Assembly (NCBI GenBank): GCA_017559885.1
Contig: JAFYQN010000044.1
Span: 1 to 12,038 of the forward strand
Origin: Clostridia bacterium
Lineage (GTDB): Bacteria; Bacillota; Clostridia; Oscillospirales; Acutalibacteraceae
DNA: 12,038 nucleotides
Direction of reading: 5' to 3'
The first letter of the stretch is position 1. Each line of letters begins with the position of its first letter. Shown piece after piece: positions 7,381-12,038 of this stretch. Below the pieces are notes generated by a model. That model saw only the letters and a program-made list of their open reading frames with translations, searched no databases and was not told where the DNA came from. A program made the translations under genes and the position numbers.

Positions 7381-7398
7381 ATATATAAATTTATATAT
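7381..7398. repeat. 18-base perfect AT palindrome in the alaS leader
   Basis: ATATATAAA (7381-7389) is followed directly by its reverse complement TTTATATAT (7390-7398). It begins about 8 bases after the predicted alaS transcription start and lies 24 bases upstream of the start codon. It could be an operator or just AT-rich leader; no regulator is suggested by the sequence. Confidence 0.45.
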
Positions 7399-7412
7399 AA
7401 ACATACACAATG

Positions 7413-7441
7413 ATTATATACTGCAAGTGGTCGTTTGTCAA
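7413..7441 (-). promoter_or_regulatory. Consensus sigma-A promoter of the alaS operon
   Basis: Read on the minus strand, TTGACA (7441-7436), a 17-base spacer and TATAAT (7418-7413) match the sigma-A consensus at all 12 positions. Transcription should start near 7406, giving a leader of roughly 49 bases. Confidence 0.92.
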
Positions 7442-7477
7442 TGATACTATGCCATAAAAATCGTCAAATATTAAAAC

Positions 7478-7512
7478 TTTTTAGTGACTTTTTTGTCAAA
7501 ATATGTTACTAT
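7478..7512 (+). promoter_or_regulatory. Promoter of the first YwaF-like gene, carrying the box shared with the second copy
   Basis: TTTTTAGTGACTTT (7478-7491) contains a -35-like GTGACT (7484-7489). It is followed by 17 bases and TACTAT (7507-7512), preceded by TGT as in an extended -10. The same 14-mer, spacer length and -10 position occur before the second paralogue at 8901-8935. Transcription would start near 7519, next to the Shine-Dalgarno, so the leader would be very short. Confidence 0.55.
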
Positions 7513-7530
7513 GTACACGAGGTGAGAAAT

Positions 7531-8283
7531 ATGTTTTTTACTCCCGAAGCAAAAATACCCGAAGGCGTTGGTTTTAATCTTTACGACACAACGCATCTTT
7601 TATGGTTAACGTTTTTTGTATTACTGTGCGCTACGTGTTTGATTGTTTACAAAAAATTAAATACAAAACACCGTAACGTTATGCGAATTTGTATGGCGGC
7701 AATCGTTTTTATTTTAGAAACCGCAAAAAACTGCGTTGCTTTTGCAGTCGATGATTTTGGTATTGGACATATGCCCTTTCACCTATGTGGTATAAACGTG
7801 TTGCTTATAAGTTTTTCAATGTTTAAACGCACAAAAACGGTTGACAATTTTTTGTATTATATTGGAATTCCCGGCGCAATGTTGGCACTTCTTACTCCTG
7901 ATTGGACCAATATGCCTTGTATGAATTACTTTCATATGCATAGTTTTTTAATACATACGTTTTTAGTGCTTTATCCCTTTGTTTTGGTAGCAAGCGGCGA
8001 CATAAAACCCGAACTTAAAATGATGCCAAAATGCATATTACTACTTATTGGTTTTGCCGTACCTGCACTTATATTAAACCTTATTTTTGATACTAATTTT
8101 ATGTTCTTGATGAACACTGCAAACATTGGATTTTTAGAATTATTTAAAAACACATTTGGCGCGCATCAATGGGCGTTTCCTATTTTACTGCCAATAATTA
8201 TGGCGATTATGTACCTACCAATATTTATTGCAAACAAAATAAAAAAGGCAAAAGAAAAGCAAAAAGAAACCGTAAATGCATAA
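7531..8283 (+). CDS. YwaF/TIGR02206-family integral membrane protein, copy 1
   Basis: This 250-residue polytopic membrane protein has about six or seven hydrophobic segments and a basic C-terminal tail (KIKKAKEKQK). It resembles the YwaF/TIGR02206 group, which I recall as related to eukaryotic TMEM164. Conserved polar positions inside or next to membrane segments are HLCGIN (His84, Cys86, Asn89), FHMHS with His135 and His137, His142, GDIKP (156-160), FDTNF (186-190) and GAHQW (His212). No bacterial member has an established activity that I can name. ATG 7531 is chosen because GAGGTGAG lies upstream and because the second copy starts at the same aligned residue; an ATG at 7441 would lie upstream of the promoter. 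It ends at a bidirectional terminator, so it is a single-gene unit. Confidence 0.85.
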   Translation: MFFTPEAKIPEGVGFNLYDTTHLLWLTFFVLLCATCLIVYKKLNTKHRNVMRICMAAIVFILETAKNCVAFAVDDFGIGHMPFHLCGINVLLISFSMFKRTKTVDNFLYYIGIPGAMLALLTPDWTNMPCMNYFHMHSFLIHTFLVLYPFVLVASGDIKPELKMMPKCILLLIGFAVPALILNLIFDTNFMFLMNTANIGFLELFKNTFGAHQWAFPILLPIIMAIMYLPIFIANKIKKAKEKQKETVNA

Positions 8284-8284
8284 A

Positions 8285-8317
8285 AAAACTCGGTGCCAAC
8301 TATGGCGCCGAGTTTTT
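8285..8317. terminator. Bidirectional terminator between YwaF copy 1 and the isochorismatase-like gene
   Basis: A 14-pair stem (8285-8298 with 8303-8316, one wobble pair, GC-rich core CTCGGTGCCA/TGGCGCCGAG) has a 4-base loop. It has T-runs on both outward sides: TTTTT at 8313-8317 on plus, and seven T on minus. Confidence 0.92.
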
Positions 8318-8321
8318 GTTT

Positions 8322-8846
8322 TTATATTATATTTATTTGACAACAACGCATGGTATCAAGCGCGGCGTTGTGCGTGTCGGGTGTAACGCCTGCGCAACAA
8401 GACGCGTCAACATAAATTTCGCTATCCAATAAATTTGCTTTTAAAAGCAAAGCGTTAGACACAACACAAATATCGGTACAAAGACCAATAAGCGTAATTT
8501 CTGCCTTATCGTCACCAATAGAATTCTTAATCAACTTTGGCAAATCTACCGAGCCAAAGGTAAGTTTTTGAACCTCTTTATATTTTTTGCCGTTTAATGC
8601 ATCGGCAATTTTAGAATTAAGTTGCCAACCGCCAGTACCCTTTATACAATGTGGCACGGGTAATTTTTTACCCTCTAATGTATCCATATAATTTTCAAAA
8701 TGGGTATCATACGTTACAAATATATCGCCGTCAAAGTTTTTAATTTTTTGCGCGGCATTGTCAATTATGGCTTGTGCCTCGGGTGTACCAAGAGCGCCGT
8801 CAACAAAATCGTTTTGGATATCCACTACTACCAAAATTTTTCTCAT
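8322..8846 (-). CDS. Isochorismatase/nicotinamidase-like cysteine hydrolase
   Basis: This 174-residue hydrolase has the catalytic triad of the superfamily: Asp9 in VVDIQNDFVDG, Lys94 in QKLTFGS and Cys127 in GLCTDICV. A PncA-like metal site is also visible with Asp47 and His49 (YDTHFENY) and His66 (LPVPHCIKGTGGW). With this set the most likely reaction is nicotinamide to nicotinate plus ammonia in NAD salvage, but other amidases share the residues, so pncA is not assigned. ATG 8846 is chosen because AAAGGAAG lies upstream, ten codons inside a longer frame. It runs opposite to the two YwaF-like genes that flank it and has its own promoter and terminator. The C-terminus (CQINII) is short. Confidence 0.88.
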   Translation of the reverse strand: MRKILVVVDIQNDFVDGALGTPEAQAIIDNAAQKIKNFDGDIFVTYDTHFENYMDTLEGKKLPVPHCIKGTGGWQLNSKIADALNGKKYKEVQKLTFGSVDLPKLIKNSIGDDKAEITLIGLCTDICVVSNALLLKANLLDSEIYVDASCCAGVTPDTHNAALDTMRCCQINII

Positions 8847-8867
8847 AAAAACACTTCCTTTTAAAAC

Positions 8868-8896
8868 ATTATACACCCGTAAAAACTACATAGCAA
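8868..8896 (-). promoter_or_regulatory. Sigma-A promoter of the isochorismatase-like gene
   Basis: On the minus strand TTGCTA (8896-8891), a 17-base spacer and TATAAT (8873-8868) form a good sigma-A promoter. Transcription would start near 8861, about 15 bases before the ATG. Its -35 lies 10 bases from the -35 of the divergent YwaF copy 2 promoter, so polymerases may compete. Confidence 0.75.
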
Positions 8897-8900
8897 TATT

Positions 8901-8935
8901 TTTTTAGTGACTTTCGCAACCTTTTATGTTAATAT
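8901..8935 (+). promoter_or_regulatory. Promoter of YwaF copy 2, carrying the shared 14-base box
   Basis: TTTTTAGTGACTTT (8901-8914) with GTGACT (8907-8912), a 17-base spacer and TAATAT (8930-8935) preceded by TGT. The 14-mer starts 53 bases before the GTG start codon, exactly the distance found for copy 1. Outside the box and the -10 area the two upstream regions differ. Confidence 0.55.
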
Positions 8936-8953
8936 ATTATAGAGGTGGTATTT

Positions 8954-9682
8954 GTGTTTTTAGATACTGTTGAAACTGTTGCCGATGGGGTCGGATTTGC
9001 GCCTTTTGGCAAAGTACATTTGTTATGGATTTTGGGCTTTATTATATCGGCTGTTACCCTGTCGTTGGTGTATCGACGTGTATCGCTAAAGGTGAAAAAC
9101 ATTATACGAATAGTTATCGCCTCTTTGATATTGCTTGACGAGGTTTGGAAATGGGTATTTCTTTTTATTGGTGGAAATTATCAACACGGTTATCTACCGC
9201 TACACCTATGCAGTATAAACGTATTTTTGATTGCATTTCACATCTTTAAAAGAACCAAAACAGTTGACAATTTTCTTTATTTAATATGCATTCCTGCCGC
9301 GCTTATTGCGCTGCTTACTCCGTCTTGGACCGAACTGCCACCGCTTAACTTTATGCATATTCACAGTTTTACCATACATATCCTTTTGGCTGTTTATCCG
9401 CTTATGTTAACGGTGGGCGGCGACATAAAACCCAATATAAAAACGGCGCCAAAGTGCCTTTTTTTACTGCTTTGTATGGGCATTGTGGTGCTTTGCGTAA
9501 ATTTCTTATGCGATACAAATTTTATGTTCTTGATGCATACCGACGAAATACCGTTTTTAGAATTATTTAAAAATATTTTTGGCGCGCACCAATGGGCTTT
9601 TCCAATACTTTTGCCTATTATCGTTGTTGTTATGTATATGCCAATTATAATTATAAATAAATTTAAAAAATTAAAAACTTAA
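8954..9682 (+). CDS. YwaF/TIGR02206-family integral membrane protein, copy 2
   Basis: This 242-residue polytopic membrane protein aligns with copy 1 from the first to the last residue without a gap; I count 123 identities (about 51 percent). Residues 1-80 are diverged (about 29 percent), and residues 81-242 are close (about 62 percent), including an identical AHQWAFPILL block. All conserved polar positions are kept at the same numbers: His84, Cys86, His135, His137, His142, His212. GTG 8954 follows AGAGGTGG and matches the start of copy 1. The acyltransferase gene follows after 27 bases with no terminator, so the two are probably cotranscribed. Function is unknown; a role in lipid metabolism is inferred from the neighbour and from the recalled relation to TMEM164. 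Confidence 0.85.
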   Translation: MFLDTVETVADGVGFAPFGKVHLLWILGFIISAVTLSLVYRRVSLKVKNIIRIVIASLILLDEVWKWVFLFIGGNYQHGYLPLHLCSINVFLIAFHIFKRTKTVDNFLYLICIPAALIALLTPSWTELPPLNFMHIHSFTIHILLAVYPLMLTVGGDIKPNIKTAPKCLFLLLCMGIVVLCVNFLCDTNFMFLMHTDEIPFLELFKNIFGAHQWAFPILLPIIVVVMYMPIIIINKFKKLKT

Positions 9683-9709
9683 TCTCATAAAACAATTAAG
9701 GGGTCTTTT

Positions 9710-10981
9710 ATGGAAGTTAATTACAAAAACAAAAAAAGTTACAATACGGCAAAATACCCAATCCGCCAACCGCTTATTATAAATTGGCTTATACTTATTT
9801 TAAGCAAAATAATGCTAATTGGTCAGGAATATAAAATAGAAAAAATAAACACCGAAAATTTAAAACCGCCATACATATTGCTTAGTAACCACCAATATTT
9901 TGTCGATTTTGAGTTGGCAGCAATCGCGACGGCGCCACACCGTATAAACAACGTCGTATCAATAGATGGTTATTATCGCCGTCCTTGGCTTATGGAACTT
10001 ATCGGCAGTATTTGCAAACGCAAATTTACAAACGATTTACACCTTGTAAAATCTATTCGCCGCGTACTGCAAAAAGGCGACGTTTTTTGTATGTATCCAG
10101 AAGCGCGTTACTCCCCCGATGGCACAACGGCTATTCTTCCCGAGGCGATTGGCAAACTTATAAAAATGAACAAGGTACCCGTTGCTTGTATAGTGCATCA
10201 CGGCAACCATTTACGTACGCCTTTCTGGAACTTTAGAAAAGCGCGCAAGGTGCCTCTTTACACCACGTTCACTCAAATTCTTACCGCCGAACAGGTAAAA
10301 GAAATGTCGGTAGACGAGATAAATGCAGTAGTTCGTAAATCTTTAGAATATGATGAATACAAGTACCAAAAAGAAAACGGTATAAAAATTACCGAACCTT
10401 TCCGCGCCGAAGGACTGCATAAAATTCTTTATCAATGCCCTGCTTGTAAAACCGAGCATAAAATGAATTCTGCAGGCGCCGAAATCTTTTGCGAAGAGTG
10501 TGGCAAGCGTTGGACTTTACTCGAAGACGGTAATTTAAAAGCAAACGAGGGCGAAACCGAATTTAATCACGTGCCTGATTGGTTCGCTTGGGAGCGTACC
10601 GAAGTGCGCAAGCAGATAGAAAACGGCACATATCATTTTGAAGATAAAGTCGACGTTTACTCTCTGCCTCGTTGTTGGCGATTTATACATTTAGGCGACG
10701 CAACGCTTACCCACGATATAAACGACGGTTTTACCCTTACGGGGCACTATCGCGGCAAAGATTACAAAATAGAGCGCAAACCGTTGGGTATGAGTGCTTT
10801 ACACGTTGAATACGACTACTGTTACATAAAACCATACGACTGTGTTGATATTTCGACCGATAAAGACTCGTTTTACTGCTACCCTACGAAACAAAACGTT
10901 ATTACAAAACTTAGTTTCGCCACCGAAGAAATATATCGCAAAAGCCTTGAAGAAGCAAAACGCGCAAAACAAAAAGCATAA
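9710..10981 (+). CDS. PlsC-like acyltransferase with zinc ribbon and C-terminal extension
   Basis: The N-terminal half looks like a 1-acylglycerol-3-phosphate acyltransferase (PlsC/LPLAT). A hydrophobic segment at about residues 21-38 is followed by NHQYFVD with the H-x4-D pair His61/Asp66, then YPEARYSPDG (residues 129-138) in place of the usual PEGTR motif. At 423 residues it is much longer than typical PlsC (about 200-250). CPAC (243-246) and CEEC (261-264) form a four-cysteine zinc-ribbon-like module, followed by a stretch of about 150 residues rich in beta-forming and aromatic residues (about 285-405). That stretch could be a PH-like fold, and it ends in a Lys/Ala helix. The start ATG follows AAGGGG. 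It is probably cotranscribed with YwaF copy 2. Acyl acceptor and the role of the extension are unknown. Confidence 0.85.
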   Translation: MEVNYKNKKSYNTAKYPIRQPLIINWLILILSKIMLIGQEYKIEKINTENLKPPYILLSNHQYFVDFELAAIATAPHRINNVVSIDGYYRRPWLMELIGSICKRKFTNDLHLVKSIRRVLQKGDVFCMYPEARYSPDGTTAILPEAIGKLIKMNKVPVACIVHHGNHLRTPFWNFRKARKVPLYTTFTQILTAEQVKEMSVDEINAVVRKSLEYDEYKYQKENGIKITEPFRAEGLHKILYQCPACKTEHKMNSAGAEIFCEECGKRWTLLEDGNLKANEGETEFNHVPDWFAWERTEVRKQIENGTYHFEDKVDVYSLPRCWRFIHLGDATLTHDINDGFTLTGHYRGKDYKIERKPLGMSALHVEYDYCYIKPYDCVDISTDKDSFYCYPTKQNVITKLSFATEEIYRKSLEEAKRAKQKA

Positions 10982-10984
10982 ATT

Positions 10985-11017
10985 AAACACCCGAGAATTT
11001 TCTCGGGTGTTTTAATT
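10985..11017. terminator. Bidirectional terminator after the acyltransferase gene
   Basis: AAACACCCGAGA (10985-10996) pairs with TCTCGGGTGTTT (11001-11012) across a 4-base loop. It is followed by TAATTTTA on plus and TAATT on minus. It lies between the convergent acyltransferase and S24/S26 peptidase genes. Confidence 0.85.
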
Positions 11018-11476
11018 TTACTTTATAATCTTACGTTTAATTTTACCAAGCGTCGCGCGAATTTTGGTTTTCCACAACCATCTTACAGGATAGACAAAAT
11101 TATTAAACCACACATAAGTTTTATATGACTTTGAATTGTTGCAATCAATATATTTTCCGCTACGGTAAAGCGCAGTCATAACGCCTACAACGTCACTATG
11201 CGGTACGCACTCTTTGTGATAGGTGTTATCGCCGCGTATTATATAGGTGTTGTCGTCTTTTATACCGATTATACGGTGCAAAATCAACTTATTAACCCCT
11301 TTTTTCTTGTATAAAGGCACGTCGCCAACGCGTAACGGTTGCGTTACTTTTGAAATCACAACAATATCTTTATGCGTGCGAAGAAGCGGTCGCATACTGG
11401 CGCCACTTGTAAAAAAGGCGGCGCTATCTTGTGCTTCGAGTTGTTTTATGGCATCGTTTATATCATAAATCTTCAT
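11018..11476 (-). CDS. S24/S26 signal-peptidase-like protein
   Basis: This 152-residue protein has the signal-peptidase nucleophile motif SGASMRP with Ser27, followed by VGDVPLYKK (residues 50-58), ILHRIIGI with His67-Arg68, and YIIRGDNT with Asp83. A histidine sits where typical bacterial type I enzymes have the general-base lysine, as in the SipW/ER-type (Ser-His) branch. There is no N-terminal membrane anchor; the only moderately hydrophobic stretch is near residues 121-133 (VWFNNFVYPVRWLW), and the C-terminus is strongly basic. The start codon overlaps the stop of the PqqD-family gene (ATGA), so the two are translationally coupled. The coupling suggests it processes or handles a peptide recognised by the PqqD protein; that is inference. 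It is the last gene of its unit. Confidence 0.8.
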   Translation of the reverse strand: MKIYDINDAIKQLEAQDSAAFFTSGASMRPLLRTHKDIVVISKVTQPLRVGDVPLYKKKGVNKLILHRIIGIKDDNTYIIRGDNTYHKECVPHSDVVGVMTALYRSGKYIDCNNSKSYKTYVWFNNFVYPVRWLWKTKIRATLGKIKRKIIK

Positions 11477-11739
11477 ACCAAAAGTTCTGCCCTCTTTAAT
11501 TGTTCAATAAGCGAGTCAACGCTCTCGGCGGCATCCTCTTTTGTTGCGTCGGGATACTCTGCCATTAGCGCGTTTATAACGTCGTCGCGAGTAGTATCTT
11601 TTTTAAGCGCTTTAAAAATAAACGCGCCTGTTTCATTTAGTTTTATATAGCCGTTAAATCTACCGTCGTTATCGCCAACCGATACGGCAACCGTCTCGCC
11701 TGCAACGTTGTTAATAACAAAATCGTATTTAAGTTTCAT
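11473..11739 (-). CDS. PqqD-family peptide-binding protein
   Basis: This 88-residue protein has the PqqD fold pattern: an N-terminal beta region (about residues 4-34), then LNETGAFIFKAL (34-45, the Asn-x-x-Gly-x-x-Ile signature with Asn35 and Gly38), then helices including DDVINALMAEYPDATKEDAAESV and a final EQLKRAELL. In RiPP pathways PqqD domains bind the leader peptide and hand it to a modifying enzyme. ATG 11739 is chosen because AAGGAAG lies upstream and the family start fits; longer in-frame extensions would run inside the upstream gene. It overlaps that gene by 11 bases and the peptidase gene by 4 bases. No radical SAM enzyme or precursor peptide is visible here; they could lie beyond the right edge. 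Confidence 0.83.
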   Translation of the reverse strand: MKLKYDFVINNVAGETVAVSVGDNDGRFNGYIKLNETGAFIFKALKKDTTRDDVINALMAEYPDATKEDAAESVDSLIEQLKRAELLV

Positions 11740-12038
11740 CGTTTTCTTCCTTTTCATTATTAATTGGTATATCATCCACAAGACTATTAAGCAGTATTTC
11801 ATCATTTTTGTCTTGATTTTCCGACATATCTATATCATCTGCTTGCCAACTCTCAAGCAAAGCGTCGCCCTCGGGATAGTTTATAACGCACTTTCGTTTA
11901 AGCAAAAGTCCCGATATAATCAAATAAATTGCAAGCGTTATAAGACAAATTAACGTTATGTTTTTGCCTATCGGCAACCCTGTGTTTTTGTAATCAAAGC
12001 GTATTTGTGAAACGCCCTCATCAACAGGCACCGCCATA
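11729..12038 (-). CDS. YfhO-like membrane protein, C-terminal fragment (cut by the window edge)
   Basis: The frame is open to the right edge of the window and ends at TAA 11731-11729. The visible part reads AVPVDEG, then a basic and aromatic patch (IRFDYKNTGLPIG), one membrane segment of about 21 residues (NITLICLITLAIYLIISGLLL) and a cytoplasmic tail of about 56 residues dense in Asp and Glu. The AVPVDEG ... IRFxY ... G-x-x-x-G ... membrane-helix order is what I recall from the C-terminus of YfhO-type GT-C membrane proteins, which are implicated in glycosylation of cell-wall polymers or lipoteichoic acid. The Met codon at 12037 is probably internal. Identity rests on this short end only. Confidence 0.6.
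   Translation of the reverse strand, partial: MAVPVDEGVSQIRFDYKNTGLPIGKNITLICLITLAIYLIISGLLLKRKCVINYPEGDALLESWQADDIDMSENQDKNDEILLNSLVDDIPINNEKEENDET

Noticed and set aside
7435..7530. Longer N-terminus for the first YwaF-like protein from upstream start codons
   Set aside because: The extension would begin upstream of the promoter, is not hydrophobic or conserved, and has no counterpart in the second copy, which aligns exactly from ATG 7531.

Overview
The window is an AT-rich chromosomal segment of a spore-forming Clostridia-type member of the Bacillota, probably an uncultured gut lineage. The left edge holds the 3' end of a GPR spore-protease gene directly followed by spoIIP, a pairing typical of endospore formers. 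Shine-Dalgarno sites are strong and of AGGAGG / AGGTGAT type, promoters are sigma-A-like, and U-tract terminators separate the units. I see no rRNA, tRNA, CRISPR array, insertion sequence or phage gene, and no gene-free stretch longer than about 300 bases.

Layout. (1) Bases 1-1508, plus strand: gpr (3' end), spoIIP and a 64-residue exported or membrane-anchored small protein, closed by a terminator. A hairpin between gpr and spoIIP covers the spoIIP ribosome binding site. (2) 1490-2122, plus strand: a single gene for an unrecognised lipoprotein with its own putative promoter, ending at a bidirectional terminator. (3) 7441 down to 2121, minus strand: a five-gene run alaS, HIT hydrolase, phosphoribosyltransferase, PAP2 phosphatase and a glucuronoyl/acetylxylan-esterase-like hydrolase. 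It starts at a perfect TTGACA-N17-TATAAT promoter. A composite palindrome-plus-repeat element lies between the HIT and phosphoribosyltransferase genes. (4) 7478-10981, mostly plus strand: two paralogous YwaF/TIGR02206-type membrane proteins with an isochorismatase/nicotinamidase-like gene facing the other way between them. The second paralogue is followed after 27 bases by a PlsC-like acyltransferase that also carries a four-cysteine zinc ribbon and a long C-terminal extension. (5) 12038 down to 11018, minus strand: the 3' end of a YfhO-like membrane protein, a PqqD-family protein and an S24/S26 signal-peptidase-like protein, in overlapping reading frames.

How they may work together. The left end is sporulation machinery: SpoIIP acts in engulfment and GPR degrades small acid-soluble proteins at germination. 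The alaS run is housekeeping (tRNA charging, nucleotide and lipid phosphate handling) with an unexpected esterase at its end. The two least explained parts are the YwaF twin locus and the PqqD-peptidase pair. The twins align without a gap over 242 residues and share a promoter box at an identical distance from the start codon. They may form a lipid-remodelling module with the acyltransferase. The PqqD-peptidase pair looks like the edge of a peptide-modification or export locus whose other parts would lie beyond the right end.
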